Assembly (NCBI RefSeq): GCF_000252995.1
Contig: NC_015761.1
Coordinates: 2,418,001-2,482,000 of the forward strand
From: Salmonella bongori NCTC 12419
Lineage (GTDB): Bacteria > Pseudomonadota > Gammaproteobacteria > Enterobacterales > Enterobacteriaceae
DNA length: 64,000 nt
Reading direction: 5' to 3'
Made by a program: the position numbers and the translations under genes. Shown here one piece after another: positions 46,501 to 54,931 of this stretch; positions within the stretch are counted from its first letter, which is position 1, and each line of letters starts with the position of its first letter. The notes below the pieces were generated by a model that made no database searches, was not told the origin of the DNA, and was given only the letters and a program-made list of their open reading frames with translations.

Positions 46501-46615
46501 GGGAACCGGCGTGATGGGGGGAATGATCTCCGCAACGGTACTGGCTATCTTCTTTGTACCGCTGTTCTTCGTGCTGGTGCGCCGCCGTTTCCCGCTGAAG
46601 CCGCGCCCGGAGTAA
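43502..46615 (+). CDS. acrD: RND multidrug/aminoglycoside efflux pump AcrD
   Basis: A 1037-residue inner-membrane RND transporter that works with AcrA and TolC to export aminoglycosides and anionic drugs. It begins MANFFIDRPIFAWVLAI, with twelve TM helices in two repeats. The proton-relay Asp pair is in GLLVDDAIVVVENVERIM (helix 4) and large periplasmic loops lie after TM1 and TM7. Full length. BaeSR and CpxR control is established in E. coli and Salmonella; I see no unambiguous box in 43362-43501. Encoded without its own membrane-fusion protein, as usual. Confidence 0.97.
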   Translation: MANFFIDRPIFAWVLAILLCLTGALAIFSLPVEQYPDLAPPNVRITANYPGASAQTLENTVTQVIEQNMTGLDNLMYMSSQSSGTGQATITLSFIAGTDPDEAVQQVQNQLQSAMRKLPQAVQDQGVTVRKTGDTNILTIAFVSTDGSMDKQDIADYVASNIQDPLSRVNGVGDIDAYGSQYSMRIWLDPAKLNSFQMTAKDVTDAIESQNAQIAVGQLGGTPSVDKQALNATINAQSLLQTPQQFRDITLRVNQDGSEVKLGDVATVELGAEKYDYLSRFNGNPASGLGVKLASGANEMATAKLVLDRLNELAQYFPHGLEYKIAYETTSFVKASIIDVVKTLLEAIALVFLVMYLFLQNFRATLIPTIAVPVVLMGTFSVLYAFGYSINTLTMFAMVLAIGLLVDDAIVVVENVERIMSEEGLTPREATRKSMGQIQGALVGIAMVLSAVFVPMAFFGGTTGAIYRQFSITIVSAMVLSVLVAMILTPALCSTLLKPLHKGELHGQTGFFGWFNRTFNRNAERYEKGVAKILHRSLRWILIYVLLLGGMVFLFLRLPTSFLPQEDRGMFTTSIQLPSGSTQQQTLKVVEKVENYYFTHEKDNIMSVFSTVGSGPGGNGQNVARMFIRLKDWDARDPTTGSSFAIIERATKAFNQIKEARVFASSPPAISGLGSSAGFDMELQDHAGAGHDALMAARDQLIELAGKNSALTRVRHNGLDDSPQLQIDIDQRKAQALGVSIDDINDTLQTAWGSSYVNDFMDRGRVKKVYVQAAAKYRMLPDDINLWYVRNKDGGMVPFSAFATSRWETGSPRLERYNGYSAVEIVGEAAPGVSTGTAMDIMESLVHQLPGGFGLEWTAMSYQERLSGAQAPALYAISLLVVFLCLAALYESWSVPFSVMLVVPLGVIGALLATWMRGLENDVYFQVGLLTVIGLSAKNAILIVEFANEMNQKGHDLLDATLHASRQRLRPILMTSLAFIFGVLPMATSNGAGSGSQHAVGTGVMGGMISATVLAIFFVPLFFVLVRRRFPLKPRPE

Positions 46616-46650
46616 GAGAGTTGAATGCCTGGCTGGCAATATCAGGCACG

Positions 46651-46682
46651 AAAAAGGCGACTTTCGTTGAGTCGCCTTTTTT
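46651..46682 (+). terminator. Terminator of acrD
   Basis: AAAAAGGCGACT, loop, AGTCGCCTTTTTTA, 36 bp after the acrD stop. The symmetric A and T runs also allow it to terminate the convergent ypfM transcript. Confidence 0.9.
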
Positions 46683-46714
46683 ATCCCTATGGGATCGTAG
46701 TGCCTTCCAGACGT

Positions 46715-46774
46715 TTATTTACGAAGCATAACTTCGATAAAATCTTTCCAGTTCCCCAGTTCACGTTCAATCAT
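46715..46774 (-). CDS. ypfM: YpfM microprotein (19 residues)
   Basis: Encodes MIERELGNWKDFIEVMLRK, identical to the E. coli YpfM small protein as I recall it. The start (46772-46774) is preceded by AGAGAGG at 6-7 bp, a strong ribosome site. It lies between convergent acrD and upstream yffB, the same position as in E. coli. The peptide is amphipathic and basic. Function unknown. Confidence 0.85.
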   Translation of the reverse strand: MIERELGNWKDFIEVMLRK

Positions 46775-47186
46775 ATTAACCTCTCTTATTATTATGAGTA
46801 TTCTACGTTGCTGGCAGTATAGAGAGAAGTTCATTTAACCGATTGTTGCGATATCCTCCGGTCATGCTGTTTATGATATTACTATGGCGCTGAAGCTATA
46901 AATTTTATGTGACTTACTGCAATATTTAGCAACATTAATACCTTTTCTACTACTCTTACAAATACGAATAAAAAACAGTCAGTTGCATGCTTGAGAAATG
47001 TGATTCATTCAATAAATCATAAATAGCTCTTTCTGGAACGTTTTAGAAACATTATTCACATTTACTGAACAATGTTATATTGAGCTCCAGCCAGTGTTGG
47101 GTAAATAACCATTCACGGCCATACTTAATTATCCCGCAGACGATACCATTGATTATTTATTCGAATTTTGCGTTAAAGGATTCAAT
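46775..47186. other. AT-rich intergenic region upstream of yffB
   Basis: A 412-bp stretch without a gene. It must contain the ypfM promoter (minus strand; a TATACT hexamer sits near 46818-46823) and the yffB-dapE promoter (plus strand; near GTTATATTGAG, about 47070). I see no convincing -35 partners, repeats or RNA structure beyond that. Confidence 0.4.
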
Positions 47187-47543
47187 ATGATTACCCTCTA
47201 TGGCATTAAAAATTGCGACACTATCAAAAAAGCGCGCCGCTGGCTGGAGGAGCAAGGCATTGATTATCGTTTTCACGACTACCGCCTGGATGGAATAGAC
47301 CTCTCTCTGATTAACACCTTTATTGCCGAACTCGGCTGGCAGCCTTTACTGAATACACGCGGCACAACATGGCGCAAGCTGGATGAAGCCGCCCGCAGCA
47401 GGATTACCGATGCCGACTCCGCCGCCGCCTTACTGGTTGAACAGCCGGCAATCATTAAACGCCCATTGCTCTGTGCGCCCGGGAAGCCTATGCTGCTTGG
47501 TTTCAGTGAATCCCGTTATCAGCAGTTTTTTGATGAGGTGTAG
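47187..47543 (+). CDS. yffB: ArsC/Spx-family thioredoxin-fold protein YffB
   Basis: A 118-residue protein of the ArsC-like/Spx family. A single N-terminal redox-type Cys lies in KNCDTIKKARRWL (Cys10). The conserved NTRGTTWRKL and IIKRPLL motifs match. It lacks the full arsenate-reductase Arg triad. It is 3 bp upstream of dapE and probably co-transcribed. Function unproven. Confidence 0.9.
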   Translation: MITLYGIKNCDTIKKARRWLEEQGIDYRFHDYRLDGIDLSLINTFIAELGWQPLLNTRGTTWRKLDEAARSRITDADSAAALLVEQPAIIKRPLLCAPGKPMLLGFSESRYQQFFDEV

Positions 47544-47546
47544 TCT

Positions 47547-48674
47547 ATGTCGTGCCCGGTTATTGAGCTGACACAGCAACTTATTCGTCGCCCCTCCCTG
47601 AGTCCGGATGACGCAGGCTGCCAGGCATTAATGATTGATCGCCTGCGTAAAATTGGTTTTACCATTGAGCACATGGATTTTGGCGACACGCAAAACTTTT
47701 GGGCATGGCGTGGACGTGGTGAAACACTGGCATTCGCCGGGCATACTGATGTCGTGCCAGCAGGCGATGTCGATCGCTGGATCAACCCACCGTTTGAGCC
47801 TACGATTCGCGATGGAATGCTGTTTGGTCGCGGCGCGGCGGATATGAAAGGTTCACTGGCGGCCATGGTGGTGGCAGCTGAGCGTTTTGTCGCGCAGCAT
47901 CCTCATCACCGCGGTCGCCTGGCATTTTTGATTACTTCTGATGAAGAAGCCAGCGCGAAAAATGGCACTGTAAAGGTGGTTGAGGCGCTGATGGCCCGTA
48001 ACGAGCGGCTGGATTACTGTCTGGTTGGCGAACCTTCCAGTACTGAAATTGTGGGCGATGTCGTCAAAAATGGGCGTCGTGGCTCACTTACCTGCAACCT
48101 CACTATTCATGGCGTTCAGGGACACGTCGCGTATCCGCATCTGGCGGACAACCCCGTTCATCGCGCCGCGCCTTTTCTCCATGAACTGGTCGCCATTGAA
48201 TGGGATCGCGGCAATGACTTTTTCCCGGCCACCAGTATGCAGGTAGCCAATATCCAGGCAGGCACCGGCAGCAATAACGTCATTCCCGGTGAACTGTTCG
48301 TGCAGTTTAACTTTCGTTTCAGCACGGAACTGACCGATCAAATGATCAAAGATCAGGTCCATGCGCTGCTTGAGAAGTATCAGCTACGCTATACCGTAGA
48401 CTGGTGGCTTTCCGGTCAGCCGTTCCTGACCGCGCGCGGCAAGCTGGTGGACGCGGTGGTGAATGCTATTGAGCACTATAATGAAATTAAACCGCAATTA
48501 CTGACGACGGGCGGTACGTCTGACGGACGTTTTATCGCTCGTATGGGAGCACAGGTGGTAGAACTGGGGCCGGTAAACGCCACGATTCATAAAATTAATG
48601 AATGTGTGAATGCCGCCGATCTCCAGCTACTGGCCCGTATGTATCAACGTATTATGGAACAACTCGTCGCCTGA
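47547..48674 (+). CDS. dapE: Succinyl-diaminopimelate desuccinylase
   Basis: A 375-residue M20-family di-zinc hydrolase in lysine and meso-diaminopimelate synthesis. Metal and catalytic motifs are AGHTDVVPAGD, GRGAADMKGSL and TSDEEASAKNGT. A dimerisation lid domain is inserted near residues 180-290. It precedes the small ypfN gene by 27 bp. Confidence 0.97.
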   Translation: MSCPVIELTQQLIRRPSLSPDDAGCQALMIDRLRKIGFTIEHMDFGDTQNFWAWRGRGETLAFAGHTDVVPAGDVDRWINPPFEPTIRDGMLFGRGAADMKGSLAAMVVAAERFVAQHPHHRGRLAFLITSDEEASAKNGTVKVVEALMARNERLDYCLVGEPSSTEIVGDVVKNGRRGSLTCNLTIHGVQGHVAYPHLADNPVHRAAPFLHELVAIEWDRGNDFFPATSMQVANIQAGTGSNNVIPGELFVQFNFRFSTELTDQMIKDQVHALLEKYQLRYTVDWWLSGQPFLTARGKLVDAVVNAIEHYNEIKPQLLTTGGTSDGRFIARMGAQVVELGPVNATIHKINECVNAADLQLLARMYQRIMEQLVA

Positions 48675-48701
48675 TGAGCGTTCCTGTAAGAGGAAATAAG
48701 C

Positions 48702-48902
48702 ATGGACTGGCTGGCAAAATATTGGTGGATTTTGGTTCTGGTATTTCTGGTAGGCGTACTGCTGAATGTGATCAAAGATCTCAAGCGTATCGACCATAAG
48801 AAATTCCTGGCCAATAAACCTGAGTTGCCCCCACATCGTGATTTTAATGATAAGTGGGATGATGAAGACGACTGGCCGAAGAAGGATCAGCCGAAAAAGT
48901 AA
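48702..48902 (+). CDS. ypfN: Small membrane protein YpfN
   Basis: A 66-residue protein with one N-terminal TM helix (about residues 7-25, [17 protein letters not shown]). It has a charged, Asp/Lys-rich cytoplasmic tail ending [22 protein letters not shown] precedes ATG. Downstream of dapE in the same direction. Function unknown. Confidence 0.9.
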
Positions 48903-48908
48903 GCTGAT

Positions 48909-48942
48909 AACATGCCGGAAAGACGCCGCTATCCGGCATGTT
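48909..48942. terminator. Bidirectional hairpin between ypfN and tmcA
   Basis: AACATGCCGGA pairs with TCCGGCATGTT across a 12-base loop. The right arm lies inside the last codons of tmcA (stop at 48929-48931), so the terminator of one gene doubles as coding sequence of the other. Confidence 0.65.
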
Positions 48943-50947
48943 GCCTCCCGTCGGGCATAGCATCACGCAGACGTTGCGTTCGCCCGGCATCCAGTACAAT
49001 CAACGCCTGCGCCGCCTGCGCGCGCTGCAACGCCAGCAGCGCTTTACGCCCTGTAATCTGAAGCCGGGCGCACAGTTCGGCATCACTGGCTTTTGCTTCC
49101 AGCCGCCCCCGCAGCGCCGGTAGCGGCAGTGTGCTGTATTGTAGCAAACGATGCAGGCAGCCTAACGATGTCAGTAGTGGGCGATGCGCAAAGGCAAAAC
49201 CGACCAGTTCACGCCAGTCCTCATCATTCAGCGCCTCGTCGGTTAACGGTGCCAGCGGCATCGCCTCGCCGTTCCACTGCGCCAGAATGTCCGCATCGCG
49301 ACGTAAACGTCGGTGTTCCTGCCAGGCCAGTCGTTTTCCCGCCTCGCTCAAGGGCAATAACGCCATCGCCGTATAGCAACCACTGCTCGCTTCCCGATGG
49401 TTACCCATCCGCACCAGCACAAAGCCGCAGCGTTGCCAGAAGCGCCACAACTCCGCTGTATAGCCGAAGCTAACGGAAAGATAATCACACTGCGCCGCCT
49501 GCAGGCAGGCACAGGCAATTAATTGCTGGCCAATGCCTTCGCGTTGGCGGGCGGGATGCACCGCAATACGGCTGACACGACGCCCGACAAGCGTCGCGGC
49601 TAAGGGGTCACTCCCATGCGCCGCCAGCGACTGTGCGACCAGATTCCCGCGCGGACGCCGAAAACCGCCCCAGATTGCCTGGCTGAGTTCGGCGGATAAC
49701 CCCCCCTCTTCGACCAACCAGAGAGCGCCCGCAACACGGCTACTCACCGAAACCTGTAAGAAATGCTGCCCCGGCGCATCCATCATCCGACGCAAATCCA
49801 GCGGTGAAGTACGATAGTGCGCCCCCGACAGTAACTGATACACGGCCCTCGGCAAAGCAGGATTCTCCCGCCACGCCTGCTGATGAAACGCTGAAATTGA
49901 CATCGTGCCATGCGGCGCCTGCGCAAGCGCTTCATCGTCGAATATCAGCGCCTCGCTGACGATATGTTCCAGCGGGCATCCCCGTGCCCAGCGGATGGGT
50001 TGGCTAAGCACAAAACGGTGAAGATAAGGGAAATGGGCGCAAAACTTGAGTAAAAAACCACGTCCGGTGCCTTCGTACCCCTGAACGGTTGTAGTCAATA
50101 ATGTACGCGGAAAGCGCGAGACCAGTTTTAGCAGCATCGGCGCGGGTATTGCTGCCGCCTCGTCAACCACCAGCCAGTCAGCCGATGCATCGCTTGCCAG
50201 CAGCGCATCCGGCGCCATAAAACAGAATCGCGCGCCTGCATACGTTGCCAGTATGTCTGTTGCCGCTTTCGCTGGCGCAGTCACAATGGCTGTTCCCGTC
50301 ATCTGTGAGATTAATTGCCCGGCCAGCGCGGATTTGCCGCGCCCACGAGCGGCTGTCACCGTCGCCACGCCGGGCGGCATCTCAAGCAGATGCGCCAAAA
50401 TGGCAGCCTGCGCCGGCTGCGGCTCGCCGGTAGCGGGTCGCCAGCGTTCACGAGGGGAATAAGACGGCCAGTCGAACGGTTCATGCTGCCGCCAAATCAG
50501 CGTTTGCGGATCGCAACCGATCGTTCGTTTAAGATGCTGTACAAATTGCGGCGTGGGGATCGGCTGCGCACAGTCGCTCCAGCGCAATGAATCCCTGTCA
50601 GGGCTGTTTTCCCAGACCTCATACGGCGGCGTTAACAAAAGCAGCCAGCTGCCAGCCTGCAGGGTGCCACTCAGGGCGGCAAACGCCGCAGCGTCAAAGC
50701 CTTGTCTGGCGTCAAATATCGCATGGCGGAATTCACGCCCCAGCAGTGTTTGTAGTGCCTGCGGCGTACAGCGCGGTTCGGCGGGCGCGTCTGGCGAGAC
50801 CCATAGCCAGTCACCGGGCAGCGCAGCGCGCATTGTTTCAGCCCGTTCCCGGCACCAGTTCGCGTCGCCACTGATAACCAGTAAACGACGAATACCTTCC
50901 TGTGTCATTTGCGACGTTAAGGTCTTTAACGCATCGATATCAGTCAT
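48929..50947 (-). CDS. tmcA: tRNA(Met) cytidine acetyltransferase TmcA
   Basis: A 672-residue enzyme making N4-acetylcytidine at the wobble base of elongator tRNA-Met. The RNA-helicase-like ATPase module has Walker A TAARGRGKSALAG and Walker B VVDEAAAIP (DEAA in place of DEAD). A GNAT acetyltransferase domain with RRVSRIAVHPARQREGIGQQ follows, then a C-terminal tRNA-binding tail. In E. coli ypfH lies just downstream; it is missing here. ypfJ lies 15 bp upstream. Confidence 0.95.
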   Translation of the reverse strand: MTDIDALKTLTSQMTQEGIRRLLVISGDANWCRERAETMRAALPGDWLWVSPDAPAEPRCTPQALQTLLGREFRHAIFDARQGFDAAAFAALSGTLQAGSWLLLLTPPYEVWENSPDRDSLRWSDCAQPIPTPQFVQHLKRTIGCDPQTLIWRQHEPFDWPSYSPRERWRPATGEPQPAQAAILAHLLEMPPGVATVTAARGRGKSALAGQLISQMTGTAIVTAPAKAATDILATYAGARFCFMAPDALLASDASADWLVVDEAAAIPAPMLLKLVSRFPRTLLTTTVQGYEGTGRGFLLKFCAHFPYLHRFVLSQPIRWARGCPLEHIVSEALIFDDEALAQAPHGTMSISAFHQQAWRENPALPRAVYQLLSGAHYRTSPLDLRRMMDAPGQHFLQVSVSSRVAGALWLVEEGGLSAELSQAIWGGFRRPRGNLVAQSLAAHGSDPLAATLVGRRVSRIAVHPARQREGIGQQLIACACLQAAQCDYLSVSFGYTAELWRFWQRCGFVLVRMGNHREASSGCYTAMALLPLSEAGKRLAWQEHRRLRRDADILAQWNGEAMPLAPLTDEALNDEDWRELVGFAFAHRPLLTSLGCLHRLLQYSTLPLPALRGRLEAKASDAELCARLQITGRKALLALQRAQAAQALIVLDAGRTQRLRDAMPDGRQHAG

Positions 50948-50962
50948 CCCTGCTCCGATCTA

Positions 50963-51826
50963 TCAAAAATTTTTGCCAAACGTATTACATTGCGCCGGAT
51001 CGCCACTGTCAAATCCACGCTTAAACCAGCTATAGCGCTGTTCTGACGTGCCGTGAGTAAAGCTGTCCGGCACCACGCGTCCCTGTCCCTGCTGCTGTAA
51101 GCGATCGTCGCCAATGGCCTGCGCAGCGTTGAGCGCCTCTTCCAGGTCCCCCGCCTCCAGTACGCCTTGCTGCTGCATACTGTGTCCCCACACGCCGGCA
51201 AAGCAATCTGCTTGCAGCTCCATGCGCACTGAAAGACGGTTTGCCTCCGTTTGCGACGCATTTTGCTGTAGCTGGCGCACTTTAGGCTCGATACCTAACA
51301 ATTTTTGTACATGATGACCGACTTCGTGGGCGATGACATAGCCCTGGGCAAAATCACCGTCCGCGCCCAGTTTATTTTTCATGTCATCATAAAAAGAGAG
51401 ATCGATATAGACAGTTCCATCTGCCGGGCAGTAGAACGGCCCCATCACAGATTGTCCCGCGCCGCAACCGGTGCGCGTCATGCCGCGGTACATCACCAGT
51501 TTTGGCTGCTGGTAGCCACGCCCCATTTTTTCAAAGAGCTGCCCCCAGGTATCTTCAGTTGTCGCCAGGATCACCGAAGTAAATTTCGCGGCCTCGTCAT
51601 CATTCGGGCTTATCGAGCGCGTTGACTGCTGCTGCGAAACCGGCTGGCCAGTTAACAGTCCCGTTAAATCCACTCCGTAGTATCCTGCCACCAGCACCAC
51701 TATCAGCAAAATGATGCCACCTTTACCACTCGGGATACGGAAGCCAGGACCGCCCAGCGAAGGCCCGCCTGACTGATTACGTCTGTCTTCTACATTGTTA
51801 CTTTCACGACGCCCTTGCCAGCGCAT
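50963..51826 (-). CDS. ypfJ: Putative zinc metalloprotease YpfJ
   Basis: A 287-residue neutral zinc metallopeptidase family protein. A membrane-anchoring helix lies at about residues 35-52 (GGIILLIVVLVAGYYGV). The protease-like motif VIAHEVGHHVQKLLG (HExxH) is present, with a downstream ELQADCFAG supplying the third ligand. The start MRWQGRRES (51824-51826) matches E. coli; a GTG two codons upstream is the alternative. Substrate unknown. Confidence 0.92.
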   Translation of the reverse strand: MRWQGRRESNNVEDRRNQSGGPSLGGPGFRIPSGKGGIILLIVVLVAGYYGVDLTGLLTGQPVSQQQSTRSISPNDDEAAKFTSVILATTEDTWGQLFEKMGRGYQQPKLVMYRGMTRTGCGAGQSVMGPFYCPADGTVYIDLSFYDDMKNKLGADGDFAQGYVIAHEVGHHVQKLLGIEPKVRQLQQNASQTEANRLSVRMELQADCFAGVWGHSMQQQGVLEAGDLEEALNAAQAIGDDRLQQQGQGRVVPDSFTHGTSEQRYSWFKRGFDSGDPAQCNTFGKNF

Positions 51827-51956
51827 AATCACCTCATTCTTTATTTGTTATACAGATGATCGTAGGCGGTCAGGCGCAGGATTACCACAGGTAAACGTGA
51901 TCAGAATGAGGAAAGGAGGAGACCGGAGAGCGGTTACCCCCCGGTCAGAAACAGAA

Positions 51957-52670
51957 TTAATCTAATTTCACGCCCAGACGATGCGCGACGGCTTCATAGG
52001 CTTCTATCAGGCCGCCCAATTCCTGACGGAAACGGTCTTTGTCCATTTTATCCAGCGTCTCTTTATCCCACAGGCGGCTGCCGTCCGGCGAAAACTCATC
52101 GCCCAGCACCACTTCGCCTTTATACAGGCCAAACTCCAGCTTGAAATCCACCAGGATCAGACCTGCGTCATCAAACAGTTTTTTCAGTACGTCGTTGGCT
52201 TTGTAGGTTAATTCTTTCATCCGCGCCAGATTTTGCTGACTTACCCAGCCGAAGGTTTCACAGTAGGAGCCATTCACCATCGGGTCGTGCAGGGCATCAT
52301 TTTTCAGAAACAGATCGAAGATCGGTGGGTTTAACTCCATACCTTCTTCTACCCCCAGACGCTTAACCAGCGACCCCGCCGCCCGGTTGCGTACCACGCA
52401 TTCAACCGGCACCATTTCCAGCTTTTTCACCAGACACTCCGTATCAGACAGCAGACGTTCCATCTGGGTCGGGATACCCGCCTCTTCGAGTTTGGTCATA
52501 ATGAAATGGTTGAACTTATTATTTACCATACCTTTGCGATCAAACTGTTCAATACGCGCGCCATCCCCTGCTGACGTATCATTGCGGAATTCGAGCACCA
52601 ACAGGTCCGGGTTTTCCGTGCTGTATACGGTTTTCGCTTTACCACGATACAACTCAGCTTGCTTTTGCAT
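51957..52670 (-). CDS. purC: SAICAR synthetase
   Basis: A 237-residue enzyme of purine synthesis that joins aspartate to CAIR using ATP. The start MQKQAELYRGKAK (52668-52670) matches E. coli; a longer in-frame start adds three residues. Signature ILVDFKLEFG and the ATP-site residues in TVYSTENPDLLVLEF are visible. A near-perfect PurR box lies about 130 bp upstream. Confidence 0.97.
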   Translation of the reverse strand: MQKQAELYRGKAKTVYSTENPDLLVLEFRNDTSAGDGARIEQFDRKGMVNNKFNHFIMTKLEEAGIPTQMERLLSDTECLVKKLEMVPVECVVRNRAAGSLVKRLGVEEGMELNPPIFDLFLKNDALHDPMVNGSYCETFGWVSQQNLARMKELTYKANDVLKKLFDDAGLILVDFKLEFGLYKGEVVLGDEFSPDGSRLWDKETLDKMDKDRFRQELGGLIEAYEAVAHRLGVKLD

Positions 52671-52797
52671 CTTTAACACTCCTGGGTGTGAATTAATGAT
52701 AAATATTCATTTCCTGATACGCCTTGCCGGAAGGAGCTGTGCTTATCCGACCTGTGATTCTGGCGTGAAATAACGGTAAAATCGCGTTTTTCCGCTG

Positions 52798-52813
52798 ACG
52801 CACACGTTTGCGT
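52798..52813. promoter_or_regulatory. PurR operator upstream of purC
   Basis: ACGCACACGTTTGCGT differs at one base from the PurR consensus palindrome ACGCAAACGTTTGCGT. It sits between the bamC terminator and purC in the expected promoter region. Purine repression of purC through PurR is established in E. coli. Confidence 0.9.
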
Positions 52814-52823
52814 ATCCTATCAG

Positions 52824-52849
52824 AAAAAAGGGCCGGATTACTCCGGCCC
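52824..52849 (-). terminator. Terminator of dapA-bamC
   Basis: On the minus strand: GGGCCGGA, loop GTAA, TCCGGCCC then TTTTTT, 8 bp after the bamC stop. It separates bamC from the purC promoter. Confidence 0.92.
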
Positions 52850-52856
52850 TGATAAA

Positions 52857-53891
52857 TTACTTGTTAAACGCCGCCTGGAAAACGGCAACCAGCGCATCGT
52901 TCTGGCTTTGCGTCAGGGTATGCCCCTTAGGATCGATAAATTGCAAACTGCTGCGATTATCTAAATCGCCGACCTGCAATTTATAGTCTCCGGACACCAG
53001 ACCCGGGTCGCTCGCGCCCAGCTCCCGCCAGTCGCTGTCAGACAGCGGTTTGTAAGTTACCGCCATGCTGCCCTGCGAACGCGTACTGTCAGTGACTTTC
53101 ATGCCCACTTTCTCCAGTGCGGCTGGCAGACGCTGCCATACCACATTGAACGGACCGCGAACGACCAGCATTGGTAAGCCGGTGTCATCAGCGGCGCTCT
53201 GTACGTCCATCGTTGCGGCGGAACGGCTTTGCGCGGCCTTCGCCGCATCCGTTGCGGTTTTATCCAGACCAGCGGAAATGACGTTCATCATTTCCGTGCT
53301 GTAACGCTGCAGCGACGCCGCATCGGCGACCGGCTTGCCAGCCTGTTCCAGATTAACCAGTTTTACTGTTACTGCCTGCTGGTAACCCTGCGGCTTCACC
53401 GAGATTTGATAACGTCCGCGATACTGTTCGTCTTCATCCAGACGGTTCCAGTTCACCCAATCGGTCGTCAGAGTCTGGCCGGCATCATCACGTTTTTCAA
53501 TCGGATAATTTTTTTCCTGAATCACACTGACCACTTGCGGCCACAGCGTGTTGCCACGGCCATTTTCCACCAACAGAGTCGTGGTATCGCCAGAGAACTG
53601 GGTACGCGCACCGCTCACCAACGCTAACGGCTGCGCCGGTGGACGGATATCCAACGCCTTACCAACCGCGCCGCTCCCCTTCGTAACCGGGATAACGTAG
53701 TCGCCGGTCGTTATGGGCAGAATCATTCCTGCCGGGGCGTGAAGCTCAGCAAGCGGCGCGGCATCCAGATAGGATTCATCGCCGCTTACCTGGCGCTTGT
53801 AGCGCGAATCGGAACTACAGGCAGCGAGCAACAAAACAAGCGAAACACCCGCAACCTTCGCCAGGCGCGACTTTTGTACTGAGTAAGCCAT
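52857..53891 (-). CDS. bamC: Outer-membrane assembly lipoprotein BamC
   Basis: A 344-residue lipoprotein of the BAM complex. The signal peptide has lipobox LLAAC (acylated Cys about residue 25). A long unstructured N-terminal segment that binds BamD (containing RYKRQVSGDESYLDA) is followed by two helix-grip domains. The start MAYSVQKSRL is used as in E. coli; an extra preceding Met is possible. It lies 16 bp downstream of dapA and is probably co-transcribed. Confidence 0.96.
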   Translation of the reverse strand: MAYSVQKSRLAKVAGVSLVLLLAACSSDSRYKRQVSGDESYLDAAPLAELHAPAGMILPITTGDYVIPVTKGSGAVGKALDIRPPAQPLALVSGARTQFSGDTTTLLVENGRGNTLWPQVVSVIQEKNYPIEKRDDAGQTLTTDWVNWNRLDEDEQYRGRYQISVKPQGYQQAVTVKLVNLEQAGKPVADAASLQRYSTEMMNVISAGLDKTATDAAKAAQSRSAATMDVQSAADDTGLPMLVVRGPFNVVWQRLPAALEKVGMKVTDSTRSQGSMAVTYKPLSDSDWRELGASDPGLVSGDYKLQVGDLDNRSSLQFIDPKGHTLTQSQNDALVAVFQAAFNK

Positions 53892-53907
53892 CAAATCTCC
53901 CTAAACT

Positions 53908-54786
53908 TTACAGCAGGCCAGCATGCTGAAGCGCTGCTTTAACGATGTCACGACCCTTATCTGTGATAGGCGTCATTGGCAGGCGCAGCGTGTCGGTCGC
54001 CACAAGACCCAATGCCTTACATGCCCATTTCACCGGGATAGGATTGGGTTCGACAAATAATTTGTTGTGTAACGGCATCAGACGCTGATTGATGAGACGC
54101 GCCTCGGCAAATCGCCCTTCCGCCGCCAGTTTGCACATTTCAGCCATATCGCGTGCCGCTACGTTAGCCGTAACGGAAATCACGCCATGACCACCGAGTT
54201 GCATAAAGTCCAGCGCAGACGCATCATCGCCGCTCAGCAAAATAAAATCGTCTGAAACCAGCTCTTTGATCTGGTGAACACGACTTAAGTTCCCTGTCGC
54301 CTCTTTAATAGCGATAATATTTTTTATTTCCGCCAGACGACCCACGGTTTCCGGCAACATATCGCAACCGGTACGGGACGGCACATTATACAGAATTTGC
54401 GGCAAGTCAGTGTGTTCCGCGATGGCTTTGAAATGCTGGAACAAACCTTCCTGCGTAGGGCGATTGTAGTACGGCGTTACTGTCAGGCAGCCAACAACGC
54501 CGCTGTCATTAAAACGCTGCGTCAGGCTAATCGCTTCCGCGGTCGCATTCGCACCCGTGCCGGCGATAACCGGAATACGTCCGTCAGCCAGCTCCAGCGT
54601 CATCATAACGACGTCGCCATGTTCATCATGACTTAGCGTGGCGGACTCGCCGGTCGTACCAACCGAAACAATCGCCGAGGTACCGTTGGCGACATGATAA
54701 TCAATCAGTTTTTTCAGGCTCGACCGGCAGACATTACCTTTTTCATCCATCGGTGTAACAAGCGCGACAATACTTCCCGTGAACAT
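53908..54786 (-). CDS. dapA: 4-hydroxy-tetrahydrodipicolinate synthase
   Basis: A 292-residue TIM-barrel aldolase at the branch point to lysine and diaminopimelate. The Schiff-base Lys161 is in IAIKEATGN, with Tyr133 in LYNVPSRTG and the motif GTTGESATL. The start MFTGSIVALV at 54784-54786 is the E. coli start; an upstream in-frame ATG would add six residues. Confidence 0.97.
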   Translation of the reverse strand: MFTGSIVALVTPMDEKGNVCRSSLKKLIDYHVANGTSAIVSVGTTGESATLSHDEHGDVVMMTLELADGRIPVIAGTGANATAEAISLTQRFNDSGVVGCLTVTPYYNRPTQEGLFQHFKAIAEHTDLPQILYNVPSRTGCDMLPETVGRLAEIKNIIAIKEATGNLSRVHQIKELVSDDFILLSGDDASALDFMQLGGHGVISVTANVAARDMAEMCKLAAEGRFAEARLINQRLMPLHNKLFVEPNPIPVKWACKALGLVATDTLRLPMTPITDKGRDIVKAALQHAGLL

Positions 54787-54931
54787 GGGCCATCCTCTGT
54801 GCAAACAAGTCCCTCAATGGTACGTTTGGTATGGCAATAAAAGCAAGCGACCAGAGCCGTTCTGATTGTTGTATGCAGGTTTTTTTTATGCTTTCCTTAT
54901 GATTACCTCACCGCTCAAAGGAAGAACTGGT

